A stretch of 64,000 nt of DNA from an uncultured Oscillospiraceae bacterium (GTDB lineage Bacteria > Bacillota > Clostridia > Oscillospirales > Ruminococcaceae), in assembly GCA_902490585.1 (NCBI GenBank), contig CABUEI010000003.1:59735-123734 (forward strand), written 5' to 3'. A program made the translations under genes and the position numbers. This document shows, one piece after another, positions 50,343-59,750 of this stretch; position 1 is the stretch's first letter, and every line of letters starts with the position of its first letter. The notes beneath the pieces were generated by a model. That model was not told where the DNA came from, searched no databases, and was given only the letters and a program-made list of their open reading frames with translations.

Positions 50343-51763
50343 TCCTTTCCGTTCCAGCAATATGTGCAAAGCTCACACTGGGGCTTGCCTATTGCCCGTA
50401 CAGTACCCTCAAGCGACTGGAATTCAAGTGATGTCAGCTTTAATCTGCGACAAATCTCCTCACGGAGCTTCTTTCCACGCTCTGTATTTGTGTCACTGTA
50501 CTCGTCGATAAATCTGATACCATCTGCACCCTCGGCCTCATCAATTATCTGTCTTGCAATCAGTTCCATCTCCGATGTACTGCGTGAGAAGTTGAGATAC
50601 TTACAACCGTACATTATCGGAGGACAGGCACTGCGCATGTGTACTTCCTTGGCACCGTTCTCGTAGAGGAACTCTACTGTTTCTCTCATCTGTGTTCCTC
50701 TGACTATGCTGTCGTCAACAAACAGCAGTTTCTTACCCTCAATAAGTTCATGGACGGGGATAAGCTTCATCTTTGCGACCTGGTTTCTCATTGTCTGGTT
50801 GGTCGGCATAAAGCTTCTGGGCCATGTGGGAGTGTATTTTATGAAAGGACGTGCGAACGGAATACCACTGCGGTTTGCGTAACCTATGGCATGAGGAACG
50901 CCCGAATCGGGAATACCGCATACATAGTCAACGTCCGGCAGTTTGCCGTTCTTTATATCGTTTTCAGCCATTATCTCGCCGTTGCGTGTACGCATCGTTT
51001 CAACGGTTACGCCCTCATATACTGCGTTGGGGTAGCCGTAATACGTCCACATGAACGAGCATATATGCATCTTGCTTTCGTCACCTTCGCTCAGCACTTC
51101 ACAGCCGTCCGAGGTAATCATATCAATTTCGCCCGGACGGAGTTCTTTATATGTGCTGTATCCGAGCTTCTGGAAAGCAAACGATTCAAGCGATACGCAG
51201 TAGCCGTCGCTTCTTTTTCCAACGATTATCGGGAGTCTGCCGTACTGATCTCTTGCGGCGATAATTCCGTCTTTTGTCAGAATGATGAGGGACATTGTAC
51301 CCTCAATCTTGCTCTGCGCATATCTTATGCCGTCGGTGAAATTATCTTTCTGTGCGATCAGCGCTCCGATGAGTGAGCCGGAGTTTATACTTCCGCTGCT
51401 CATGGTTTCAAAGTTTGCACATCCGCTTGCAAGCAGTTCTGTCGAAAGCTGTTCGGAGTTTCTGATAATGCCGACACTGCATATTGAATAGATACCGAGC
51501 TTCGAGCGAACGAGCAGGGGCTGTGGGTCTGTATCGCTGATACAGCCGATGCACAGTTTGCCTCTCATTGCCGATGCGTCGCTCTCGAACTTCGTTCTGA
51601 ACGGTGAGTTCTCAATGCTGTGGATAGCACGCTGAAAGCCGTATTCCGCACTGTATGCGGTCATACCGCCTCTGCGTGTACCGAGGTGGGAGTGATAGTC
51701 TGTTCCGAAGAAAACGTCGGTTACACAGTCGTTATTTGACGCTGCGCCGAAAAATCCACCCAT
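50339..51763 (-). CDS. PurF paralogue lacking the N-terminal nucleophile
   Basis: A 474-aa PurF-like protein directly upstream of purF. It has the two-domain layout and an intact PRPP motif (LLFVDDSIVRGTQ), CGIPDSGVPHAIGYA and a C-terminal CELCTYCWNGKE. The N-terminus is MGGFFGAAS where active PurF has a processed CGVFG, so the glutamine-hydrolysing Cys is replaced by Gly. It may use ammonia, act as a regulatory partner of PurF, or do another phosphoribosyl transfer. Its ATGA overlap with purF points to equal production. Confidence 0.85.
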   Translation of the reverse strand: MGGFFGAASNNDCVTDVFFGTDYHSHLGTRRGGMTAYSAEYGFQRAIHSIENSPFRTKFESDASAMRGKLCIGCISDTDPQPLLVRSKLGIYSICSVGIIRNSEQLSTELLASGCANFETMSSGSINSGSLIGALIAQKDNFTDGIRYAQSKIEGTMSLIILTKDGIIAARDQYGRLPIIVGKRSDGYCVSLESFAFQKLGYSTYKELRPGEIDMITSDGCEVLSEGDESKMHICSFMWTYYGYPNAVYEGVTVETMRTRNGEIMAENDIKNGKLPDVDYVCGIPDSGVPHAIGYANRSGIPFARPFIKYTPTWPRSFMPTNQTMRNQVAKMKLIPVHELIEGKKLLFVDDSIVRGTQMRETVEFLYENGAKEVHMRSACPPIMYGCKYLNFSRSTSEMELIARQIIDEAEGADGIRFIDEYSDTNTERGKKLREEICRRLKLTSLEFQSLEGTVRAIGKPQCELCTYCWNGKE

Positions 51764-51814
51764 ATATTATCCTGCCTTTTCCTTTAAATTCTTTTCTTTT
51801 AATATGTATCGGGA

Positions 51815-52525
51815 TTATTCACCCATAAGACGCTTCATGATTTCTGCGTAAGCGTCCTCAACACCGCCCATATCACGACGGAAACGGTCCTTGTCGAGCT
51901 TCTCGTGAGTTGTGCTGTCCCAGAAACGGCAAGTATCGGGAGAGATTTCGTCAGCAAGGATTATTGTGCCGTCAGATGTCTTACCGAATTCGATCTTGAA
52001 GTCGATAAGGTCTATGTTGAGCTTTTTGAAGAAGTCAAGCATAAATTCGTTTACCTTGAAAGCATACTTTGAGATAAGGTCGATTTCTTCCTTTGTTGCA
52101 AGACCGAGAGCGAGTGCATAGTAGTCGTTGATGAAAGGATCGCCGAGGTCATCGTTCTTGTAGCTGAATTCAAGTGTGGGGCAGAGGAGCTTTGTGCCTT
52201 CCTCAATGCCGAGCTTCTTCGAGAAGCTGCCTGCTGCTACATTTCTTACGATTACTTCAAGGGGAACTATAGAAACCTTTTTTACGAGTGTTTCTCTGTC
52301 GTTCAGTTCTTCTACAAGGTGAGTAGGAACTCCTGCCTTTTCGAGAAGTTTGAACATATAGTTCGTCATTCTGTTGTTGATAACGCCCTTACCTGAGATT
52401 GTACCCTTCTTGAGTCCGTTGAATGCTGTAGCATCGTCCTTGTAGGATACGATAACGAGGTCGGGATCGTCTGTTGCGAATACTTTCTTTGCTTTTCCTT
52501 CGTAGAGCTGTTCTTTCTTTTCCAT
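51815..52525 (-). CDS. purC: SAICAR synthetase
   Basis: A 236-aa enzyme joining CAIR and aspartate: LYEGKAKKVF, YKDDATAFNGLKKG, GVPTHLVE, PLEVIVRNVAAGSF, DFKIEFGKT, LADEISPDTCRFWD. Full length and typical. Second gene of the operon. Confidence 0.96.
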   Translation of the reverse strand: MEKKEQLYEGKAKKVFATDDPDLVIVSYKDDATAFNGLKKGTISGKGVINNRMTNYMFKLLEKAGVPTHLVEELNDRETLVKKVSIVPLEVIVRNVAAGSFSKKLGIEEGTKLLCPTLEFSYKNDDLGDPFINDYYALALGLATKEEIDLISKYAFKVNEFMLDFFKKLNIDLIDFKIEFGKTSDGTIILADEISPDTCRFWDSTTHEKLDKDRFRRDMGGVEDAYAEIMKRLMGE

Positions 52526-52589
52526 TTTGTTTATCCTTTCTTCAGCGGCTGTGCCGTATTTTCAAAATTTATTATATATAGTACACCGA

Positions 52590-53087
52590 TTAAAGTTCGG
52601 CGAGTACCTGCTCCATTTTCTTGTCTGCTTCAAGAACCTTGGCTGTCTGTGCGGCACGGTAAGCTTTCATCTTATCCATGAGTGCGTCGTCAGATACTGC
52701 AAGTATCTGTACAGCGAGGAATGCGGCGTTTGCGGCACCGTCGATAGCTACCGTTGCTACAGGAACACCTGCCGGCATCTGAACGGTTGAAAGAAGGGCG
52801 TCAATACCTTCAAGAGCACTTGCTTTTATCGGGATACCGATAACAGGCAGGGGAGTCTGTCCTGCGATAGCACCTGCAAGGTGAGCGGCTTTTCCTGCGG
52901 CGGCGATTATAACGCCTGTACCGTTCTTTTCAGCGTTTTTAGCAAACTCCGATACTTCAGCGGCACAACGGTGAGCAGAGAGTACACGAAGCTCTGTGGG
53001 AACGCCGAAGTCCTTGAGTACCTGAGCGGCTTTTTTTACGATAGGCAGATCTGAGTCACTGCCCATTACTATAGCTACTTTTTTCAT
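52590..53087 (-). CDS. purE: N5-CAIR mutase
   Basis: A 165-aa class I PurE: MGSDSDLPI, LSAHRCAAEV, AAAGKAAHLAG, VIGIPI, VPVATVAIDGAANAAFLAVQIL. It converts N5-CAIR to CAIR. No purK is seen in the window. First gene of the purine operon, behind a hairpin leader. Confidence 0.95.
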   Translation of the reverse strand: MKKVAIVMGSDSDLPIVKKAAQVLKDFGVPTELRVLSAHRCAAEVSEFAKNAEKNGTGVIIAAAGKAAHLAGAIAGQTPLPVIGIPIKASALEGIDALLSTVQMPAGVPVATVAIDGAANAAFLAVQILAVSDDALMDKMKAYRAAQTAKVLEADKKMEQVLAEL

Positions 53088-53116
53088 TTCCGTACATCCT
53101 TTCAGAAAATAAATAA

Positions 53117-53142
53117 AGCTGTGTAATCAAAATTGCACAGCT
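53117..53142 (-). terminator. Terminator-like hairpin in the purE leader
   Basis: On the minus strand AGCTGTG pairs with CACAGCT across 12 bases, then a T-rich tract (TTATTTATTTT). It lies 30 bases before the purE start, so it could be an attenuator. No purine riboswitch core was found upstream of it. Confidence 0.5.
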
Positions 53143-53419
53143 CAAAAAATACACTTATTCTTATAATACGGCGTTGTAAAAGACATATATGAAAATTTAC
53201 CGAAGCTTATCAAAGCTGATGTAAGCTGTGTTTTATTCATAAATTTCATGCTTTTTACCTCCGCATTTGTTACTCTCTTATTCTACATTATTTCTATAAT
53301 AAATTCAAGTGCTAAAGCGGAAAATCTCTTAAATTGTGCTTTTTCAACAATTACCGCTTTTTGTTTTTGTGCTATATGTACATTTGTTACTTTATTAACT
53401 TTTTTTGAGTTAATTTACT

Positions 53420-53433
53420 GTAAAAACGTTTAC
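53420..53433. promoter_or_regulatory. LacI/CcpA-type palindrome
   Basis: GTAAAAACGTTTAC is a near-perfect dyad of the GTAAACGTTTAC style recognised by LacI-family regulators. It lies between divergent purE and the sugar ABC operon. The 53143-53615 stretch holds no gene. Confidence 0.4.
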
Positions 53434-53615
53434 ACGACGTTACAATTTAACTGTTTCCGATAACTAAAGGAAAAACAAGCAAAATCAGTAATCAAGTTGA
53501 TACTGAATTGTTACAAAGATGTAACTGATTTTTGTGCAAGATAACGAAAAAATGGCTGAAAATCAATTTTTGTAATCGTTTTCGGTAAAAAAACACAATG
53601 AAACTGCCAAAACGC

Positions 53616-53644
53616 TTGCAAATTTGTGAAATGTGTGATATTAT
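53616..53644 (+). promoter_or_regulatory. Promoter of the ABC importer operon with a 230-nt leader
   Basis: TTGCAA (53616-53621), 17 bases, TATTAT (53639-53644). AACGCTTGCAA overlapping the -35 could be a repressor site. The leader to 53876 carries hairpins AGCGGTA-TA-TACCGCT, GACC-GAAA-GGTC and GTGAAAGC-ATAAT-GCTTCAC, then AGGAGG-like GGAGGAA before the start. Confidence 0.6.
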
Positions 53645-53876
53645 TATGTCAGCGAGGAAAAAGTAAACAAAACTTTTGATGAGCTGACTTACTTTTTAGT
53701 GAATTATCCATTGTTCCATATTAAGCGGTATATACCGCTATATGAGCATATAACGGAATTTCAACTGAAAACCGGTAACTTACATAGTTAGTTTGCTTAC
53801 CTCATAAATGAGACCGAAAGGTCAGGCAGTGAAAGCATAATGCTTCACAAAATGAATAATTCTGGAGGAATTACCA

Positions 53877-55322
53877 ATGAAGAAAAGAATTTTAGCAGCT
53901 GTTTTAGCATCTGCATCAATTCTCGGCGCAGTAGCAGGCTGCTCAAGCAACAACGCTACAAGCTCAACAGGTTCTGATGCTTCATCTACAACAGATTCAA
54001 GCAAGACAGAAGACAGCAAGACTGAATCAAGCTCAACTGACGAAAGCAGCAAGTCTGATGTTGAACTCAAGGATGACGATGGCAAACTTACAATTCTTGC
54101 TTGGGAGTCAAACTCAGATATTCAGAACATGGTTAAGCTGTTCTGTCAGGAAAAGGGTTACTCAGCTGACAAGATCGTTGTAACAACACAGGGTAAGAAC
54201 GGTGAAGAAGGCCGTGACAAGTATCAGCAGTACCTCAACGGTGACGGCGATGCAGACCTTATGTGTCTCGAAGCTGACTGGATCTTAAAGTACACAGATG
54301 ATGATACTCTTACAGCTCCTCTCTCAGCTCTCGGTATCGAAGAATCAGCATTTGCTAACGCTTACGATTACACAGTACAGATCGGTAAGAACTCAAACGG
54401 CGTTCTCAAGGGTGCTTCATTCCAGGCAGCTCCCGGCGGCTTCCTTTACAGAGCAGATCTCGCTAAGGAATACCTCGGTGTTGAGACTCCTGAACAGATG
54501 CAGGAACTCGTTAAGGACTGGGATACATTCAAGGCTACAGCTAAGACACTGTACGAAAAGAGCGGCGGTAAGACAGCTATCCAGGCTACAGAGGGTGGTC
54601 TCTGGCAGGTTTACCAGGCTAACAGAACAAAGGCTTGGGTTGTTGACGGCAAGCTCGAAATGGATACAGCTACAGACTTCTATGATATAGCTAAGGAATT
54701 CAAGGATAACAACTACCTCGCAGACGTTCCTCAGTGGGATAACGCTTGGTACGCTGCAATCCAGGATGGTACAGCACTCGGTGACTTCGTTCCTACATGG
54801 GGTCTTACAAACGGTGACGGTTCTATCCTCTTCAACTTCTCAGGTGCTACAAAGGCTGATGACGGTACAGTAACTCCCGCTAAGGAAATGGCATTCTGTG
54901 CTGGTCCTACAAGCTACTACTGGGGCGGTACATGGCTCGGTGTTTCTACAAAGTGCAACAGCAAGACACTTGCTAAGGAATTCGTTGAATTCTTCACAGT
55001 AAACGCTGACACAATGAAGAAGTACACAGAGTTCACAGGCGACTTCTGCGATAACAAGAACGTTATGAAGGAAGTTGTTGACGCTAAGTCAAACAAGAAC
55101 GCACTCCTCAAGGATGGTCAGGATCAGTTCGCTATTCTCTACACAGCAGCTGACGGCATCAAGATGGATGGTATGATTACAAAGTATGACTCTGTTATCA
55201 AGAACCACTTCAACACAACTGTTCAGGATTACATCAAGGGCACATACGCTACTAAGGAAGATGCAATCAATGCATTCAAGACAGCAGTTCAGGGCTCTTA
55301 CCCCGATATCACAGTTGAATAA
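53877..55322 (+). CDS. Carbohydrate ABC importer, solute-binding lipoprotein
   Basis: A 481-aa lipoprotein. Signal peptide with lipobox AVAGC (Cys about residue 22), a Ser/Thr/Asp-rich linker, then a family 1 solute-binding fold (DGKLTILAWES, KYQQYLNGDGDADLMCLEAD, GGTWLGVSTKC). It captures a sugar or oligosaccharide at the cell surface; which one cannot be told. Codon use is very biased, pointing to high expression. Two permease genes follow; no ATPase is encoded, so a shared MsmX-like ATPase probably serves it. Confidence 0.92.
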   Translation: MKKRILAAVLASASILGAVAGCSSNNATSSTGSDASSTTDSSKTEDSKTESSSTDESSKSDVELKDDDGKLTILAWESNSDIQNMVKLFCQEKGYSADKIVVTTQGKNGEEGRDKYQQYLNGDGDADLMCLEADWILKYTDDDTLTAPLSALGIEESAFANAYDYTVQIGKNSNGVLKGASFQAAPGGFLYRADLAKEYLGVETPEQMQELVKDWDTFKATAKTLYEKSGGKTAIQATEGGLWQVYQANRTKAWVVDGKLEMDTATDFYDIAKEFKDNNYLADVPQWDNAWYAAIQDGTALGDFVPTWGLTNGDGSILFNFSGATKADDGTVTPAKEMAFCAGPTSYYWGGTWLGVSTKCNSKTLAKEFVEFFTVNADTMKKYTEFTGDFCDNKNVMKEVVDAKSNKNALLKDGQDQFAILYTAADGIKMDGMITKYDSVIKNHFNTTVQDYIKGTYATKEDAINAFKTAVQGSYPDITVE

Positions 55323-55367
55323 TTGATAATTTCTTGAAAGAAAATAGAATTTATTGATTTGCTTGCT

Positions 55368-55411
55368 ACAATATATTGCTTGTGGGTTTTTACCCACAAG
55401 CGTATATTGTA
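55368..55411 (+). other. Strong intercistronic hairpin
   Basis: TACAATATA-n2-GCTTGTGGGT-TTTT-ACCCACAAGC-G-TATATTGTA followed by a T-run. It sits between the binding-protein and permease genes and would reduce read-through, keeping the lipoprotein in excess. Confidence 0.75.
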
Positions 55412-55449
55412 AATTTTTTAGCCAAAATCAGTAGAAAGGTGTGTATTTT

Positions 55450-56424
55450 ATGCAAAAAACTGCCGGTAAACCGCATAAAATGGTCAGCTATGCAAAATAT
55501 GGATACTTTTTCATACTGCCGTTTTTCCTGGTTTATGCGTTTTTTATGGTTTATCCGTTAATCAATACATTCGTATTGAGCCTTCACGGAAATAACGACG
55601 CTCCTACGGCGTTTGTCGGTCTTCAGAACTATCAGAATCTGTTAATCGGAGATGTTGAAGGAAAAAAATTCAGCCTTGCCGCATCGGTACATAACGAATT
55701 TTTATCCACTCTTGGCAACACCTTCATTCTTTGGATTGGTAACTTCGCAATTCAGCTTATCCTTTCACTGTTATTGGCAGTATGGTTCTCTGATGTAAGA
55801 GTTAAGATCAAAGGAACAGGTTTCTTCAAGGTTGTAATGTATCTGCCTAACATAATCACTGCCGCATCTGTTGCCGGTATGTTCCTTATGTTATTCGGTA
55901 ACACAAAGTACGGAGCTATCAACTCACTGCTTCTGAACCTCGGATGGATACAGCAGGCTTTCCCGTTCATTGACGATGTTTGGTCAGCGAGAATACTTGT
56001 AATGTTCGTTCAGTCTTGGATGTGGTACGGTAATACAATGCTTCTGCTTATGTCAGGTATCTTCGGTATTGACGCATCAATTTATGAGGCGGCATCAATC
56101 GACGGTTCCAGCGGTATGCATACATTCTTCAGAATCACAATGCCTATACTGAAGCCCATATTTATCTACGTTGTAATTACATCGCTGATAGGCGGTCTTC
56201 AGATGTTCGATATTCCATATCTGTTACATGAGGGATCCACAGTAAAGAATAGTCTCAAGACTTCTGCGGTATTCATTTATCAGCAGTTCATGACTTATGA
56301 AAACTACGGTACTTCTTCGGCAACTTCGATTATTCTGTTTATAATCACAGCTGCACTCGGTATCTTTATTTATAAGTTCAATACCGATTCAACTGCGCCT
56401 GCAAAGGCAAAAAAATCTAAGTAA
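55450..56424 (+). CDS. Sugar ABC permease (MalF-like)
   Basis: A 324-aa permease with six hydrophobic helices. The inner-face EAA loop reads YEAASIDGSSGMHTFFRIT, the docking site for the ATPase. The ATG at 55450 follows AGAAAGG; a GTG at 55441 is the alternative. Forms the channel together with the next gene product. Confidence 0.93.
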   Translation: MQKTAGKPHKMVSYAKYGYFFILPFFLVYAFFMVYPLINTFVLSLHGNNDAPTAFVGLQNYQNLLIGDVEGKKFSLAASVHNEFLSTLGNTFILWIGNFAIQLILSLLLAVWFSDVRVKIKGTGFFKVVMYLPNIITAASVAGMFLMLFGNTKYGAINSLLLNLGWIQQAFPFIDDVWSARILVMFVQSWMWYGNTMLLLMSGIFGIDASIYEAASIDGSSGMHTFFRITMPILKPIFIYVVITSLIGGLQMFDIPYLLHEGSTVKNSLKTSAVFIYQQFMTYENYGTSSATSIILFIITAALGIFIYKFNTDSTAPAKAKKSK

Positions 56425-56440
56425 GGAGGGGTAGTGACAA

Positions 56441-57379
56441 ATGGCTAGTGCTAATAATATAATTGATGAGAAAAGCGGAAAAAGACGTATGTCCAGTGTT
56501 GAACAGCGTTACACACGAGGCATAATGATTCAGTCTACACTGCGTTTTATCGTGTGCCTGCTGATTACTATAATCAGTTTGCTACCCATCTATATAATCC
56601 TTATCAACTCAACCAGAGCTTCAAATGATATCATTCTTCAGGGTGTTTCGTTCTTACCCGGTGACAGTCTGATAAAGAACTTTGAAACTCTTAACAATCC
56701 TGAGGCGGCTAACGGTGCATACGTCAGAGCATTCAACCTCTTCTACGGTTATGCTAACAGTATGATTATTTCACTGAGTGCTACTGCACTTGCTGTATTC
56801 TTCTCAGGTCTTACAGCTTACGGTCTTGTAGTTTACGATTTCAAGCTCAAGAAGATCGCTACTACATTCATCTTAGCCGTAATGATGGTTCCTATGCAGG
56901 TCGTATCAACCGGTTTCGTAAGATTCATGGTTCAGATAAAGCTCGCAGATACATATCTGCCGCTGATCCTGCCTGCGATAGCGTCGCCGACTGTTGTATT
57001 CTTCATGTTACAGTACATGAAGTCATCGTTCCCTCTTGAAATAGTAGAGGCTGCGAGAATTGACGGTAGCGGAGAGTTCATGACATTCCTTAGAATTGCG
57101 CTCCCGATACTCAAACCTGCTTTTGCGGTTCAGGCGATATTCGCATTCGTTGCTAACTGGAATAACTACTATACCCCTTCAATGATATTACTTCAGAATA
57201 ACATTGAACAGCGTACAATGCCTATGATGGTTGCCGGTATTCTCGGTAACGATAAGATTGCTGACTTCGGTGTAAGATATCTCGTTGTTATACTTTCTAT
57301 CTTACCTATCGTTATCATTTACCTCATCTTATCCAAGTTCATCGTTAAGGGTGTTGCACTCGGTGCAGTAAAGGGTTAA
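56441..57379 (+). CDS. Sugar ABC permease (MalG-like)
   Basis: A 312-aa permease with six hydrophobic helices. EAA loop: VEAARIDGSGEFMTFLRIA. C-terminus FIVKGVALGAVKG is typical of MalG-type permeases. 16 bases after the first permease with AAGGAGGGG upstream. Confidence 0.93.
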   Translation: MASANNIIDEKSGKRRMSSVEQRYTRGIMIQSTLRFIVCLLITIISLLPIYIILINSTRASNDIILQGVSFLPGDSLIKNFETLNNPEAANGAYVRAFNLFYGYANSMIISLSATALAVFFSGLTAYGLVVYDFKLKKIATTFILAVMMVPMQVVSTGFVRFMVQIKLADTYLPLILPAIASPTVVFFMLQYMKSSFPLEIVEAARIDGSGEFMTFLRIALPILKPAFAVQAIFAFVANWNNYYTPSMILLQNNIEQRTMPMMVAGILGNDKIADFGVRYLVVILSILPIVIIYLILSKFIVKGVALGAVKG

Positions 57380-57412
57380 TCAGAAATTTTGGGTTAATAT
57401 ATTTTATACAGA

Positions 57413-57446
57413 AACGGCGTCGGAGGTTATTCCGATGCCGTTTTAC
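57413..57446 (+). terminator. Terminator of the ABC importer operon
   Basis: AACGGCGTCGGA-GGTTAT-TCCGATGCCGTT then TTTA, 33 bases past the last permease. Confidence 0.8.
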
Positions 57447-57449
57447 TTT

Positions 57450-57564
57450 ATATGAAGTTCATCCCTTGTCTGATGTGCACAATTGTGCTGACTGCACATA
57501 GCCCTTATGTGCACATTTGTGCGGTATGCACATTGCTAAAAATGCAATTTTTCAGACTTCATAT
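57450..57564. repeat. Small inverted-repeat unit with TGTGCACA motifs
   Basis: Bounded by ATATGAAGT (57450) and ACTTCATAT (to 57564), with GTCTGA/TCAGAC further in. Inside are four copies of a TGCACA motif (near 57475, 57493, 57508, 57527), two of them in ATGTGCACA-n-TTGTGC form. It lies between two converging terminators. Confidence 0.5.
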
Positions 57565-57616
57565 TTCATTTTAGTCAAAATTTACTGACATAAAATGGAG
57601 TTAACACCATAACTAA

Positions 57617-57644
57617 AACCCCCGCCAATTGCTTGACGGGGGTT
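57617..57644 (-). terminator. Terminator of the PEP carboxykinase gene
   Basis: AACCCCCGTC-n8-GGCGGGGGTT with a minus-strand TTTAG tail, 20 bases past the stop. Confidence 0.85.
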
Positions 57645-57664
57645 GGAGTTTATTCGGTTATAGA

Positions 57665-59446
57665 TTAGCCAAGTCTGGCTTCGAGATCAGCGAGTTCCTG
57701 CTTTAAGCCGTCGGGGAGCTTGTCACCGAACTGCTTGTAGAATTCCTTCATCTCTTCTACTTCCTTCTTCCAGAGGTCTCTGTCAACTGCGAGGAGCTTG
57801 TCTTCAACTTCTGATGTAACCTTATCCTCGATACCCTTGAGGTTGATGTCACCCTTCTTAGGAAGGTAGCCGATAGGAGTCTTATCAGCGTCGATTGTGC
57901 CTTCACATCTCTTGATGATCCAGTCGAGAACTCTCATGTTGTCACCGAAACCGGGCCACATGAAGTTGCCGTTCTCATCCTGCTTGAACCAGTTAACGTT
58001 GAATATCTTAGGAGCCTTGTCGCCGAGCTTCTCACCCATTTCGAGCCAGTGTGCCCAGTAGTCAGCCATGTGGTAACCGCAGAAGGGCTTCATAGCCATA
58101 GGATCGTGACGGAGTACACCTACTGCACCTGTAGCAGCTGCTGTTGTTTCAGAAGAAACAGCAGAACCTACATAAGTGCCGTGCTGCCAGCTGAATGACT
58201 GGTATACCAGAGGAGTTGTAGCTGCACGTCTGCCGCCGAAGATGATAGCTGAAATCGGAACACCCTGGGGGTTGTTGAATTCAGGTGAAATGCAGGGGCA
58301 GTTCTGAGCGGGAGCTGTGAAACGTGAGTTGGGATGAGCGAGCTTGTTGCCGGCTGCTGTGTATTCCTTACCGTTTACCTTGTTACCCTTCCAGTCTGTT
58401 GCATTCTCGGGAGGATTCTTGTCGAGACCTTCCCACCATGCTGTCATATCATCATTGTTGATAGCAACGTTTGTGAAGATTGTATTCTTTCTTGTTGATG
58501 CAAGTGCATTGTAGTTGCTCTTAGCGTTTGTACCGGGAGCAACACCGAAGAAGCCGTTCTCGGGGTTGATAGCGTAAAGTCTGCCGTCGGGACCCTGCTT
58601 CATCCATGCAATATCGTCACCTACTGTGAATACTTCATAGCCTGCCTTCTTGTATCCCTCGGGAGGAATAAGCATAGCGAGGTTTGTTTTACCGCAAGCT
58701 GAGGGGAATGCTGCTGTGATATACTTGATGTCGCCATCGGGCTTCTTAACGCCGAGGATAAGCATATGTTCAGCCATCCAGCCTTCCTTCCAACCCTGGT
58801 AAGAAGCGATACGGAGTGCGAAGCACTTCTTGCCGAGCAGTACGTTACCGCCGTAAGCTGAGTTGATAGACCAGATTGTGTTGTCTTCGGGGAACTGAAC
58901 GATGTATCTCTTTTCGGGATCAACGTCAGCCTTTGAGTGAAGGCATCTTACGAAGTCGTTGGAGTCATCGGGCAGGTTCTTGAATGCCTGTGCACCCATT
59001 CTTGTCATAATGTCCATGTTGAGTACAACATAGATAGAGTCTGTCAGCTCAACACCAACCTTAGCGATAGGTGAGCCGATAGGTCCCATTGAATAAGGGA
59101 TAACGTACATTGTACGACCCTTCATAACGCCGTCATAGAGCTTTGTCAGCTTAGCGTACATTTCCTTAGGATCCATCCAGTTGTTTGTAGGACCTGCATT
59201 CTCCTTCTCTCTTGAGCAGATGAATGTTCTGTCTTCTACACGGGCAACGTCGTTCTCAGCTGTTCTGTGATATAAGCAGCCGGGGAGCTTTTCCTGGTTG
59301 AGCTCAATCATTTCGCCTGTTGCGATAGCCTCGTCACGAAGAGCCTTGAGCTGTTCCTCGCTACCATCGATCCATACAACCTTGTCGGGCTGTGTGAGGG
59401 CTTTCATTTCTTCAACCCACTTTAAAACATTCTGATTCTTTGTCAT
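57665..59446 (-). CDS. pckG: GTP-dependent phosphoenolpyruvate carboxykinase
   Basis: A 593-aa enzyme of the GTP class: FPSACGKTNLAML kinase-1a P-loop with the reactive Cys, DDIAWM, EFNNPQGVPISAIIFGGRR, YVIPYSMGP and FGDNMRVLDWI. It interconverts oxaloacetate and PEP; in anaerobic gut bacteria it often runs toward oxaloacetate (succinate or propionate route). Full length, strong codon bias. The stretch 59447-59750 upstream holds no gene, only AT-rich promoter-like sequence. Confidence 0.96.
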   Translation of the reverse strand: MTKNQNVLKWVEEMKALTQPDKVVWIDGSEEQLKALRDEAIATGEMIELNQEKLPGCLYHRTAENDVARVEDRTFICSREKENAGPTNNWMDPKEMYAKLTKLYDGVMKGRTMYVIPYSMGPIGSPIAKVGVELTDSIYVVLNMDIMTRMGAQAFKNLPDDSNDFVRCLHSKADVDPEKRYIVQFPEDNTIWSINSAYGGNVLLGKKCFALRIASYQGWKEGWMAEHMLILGVKKPDGDIKYITAAFPSACGKTNLAMLIPPEGYKKAGYEVFTVGDDIAWMKQGPDGRLYAINPENGFFGVAPGTNAKSNYNALASTRKNTIFTNVAINNDDMTAWWEGLDKNPPENATDWKGNKVNGKEYTAAGNKLAHPNSRFTAPAQNCPCISPEFNNPQGVPISAIIFGGRRAATTPLVYQSFSWQHGTYVGSAVSSETTAAATGAVGVLRHDPMAMKPFCGYHMADYWAHWLEMGEKLGDKAPKIFNVNWFKQDENGNFMWPGFGDNMRVLDWIIKRCEGTIDADKTPIGYLPKKGDINLKGIEDKVTSEVEDKLLAVDRDLWKKEVEEMKEFYKQFGDKLPDGLKQELADLEARLG

Positions 59447-59750
59447 AACCGATTGTTCTCCTTTTCTTTATTTTATCAGCTTATGCTGATGAAAGTCATT
59501 CGGTAGGGAATTATCGATACGGTTCATTCGTACCTTGTTCCCCATTTACTATTATAAACTATTTTTTTCAATAGGTCAATAGCGAAATCTTAAAAATGCC
59601 AAAAAAATTGCACAAAGTAAGCGTAATATAACCGATTTGTTTTTGTAGTCGGAATCACTTGTTATCCGGCTTTATAAAACAATCCGTTAAGGTTTACGTT
59701 CACCTTGTGCTTTTATTTTACTCTGTTAATATCTACTGATTTTAAAGGAA

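Noticed and set aside
53088..53300. Purine riboswitch upstream of purE
   Set aside because: The minus-strand leader lacks the conserved TATA...loop-loop core; only a terminator-like stem is seen.
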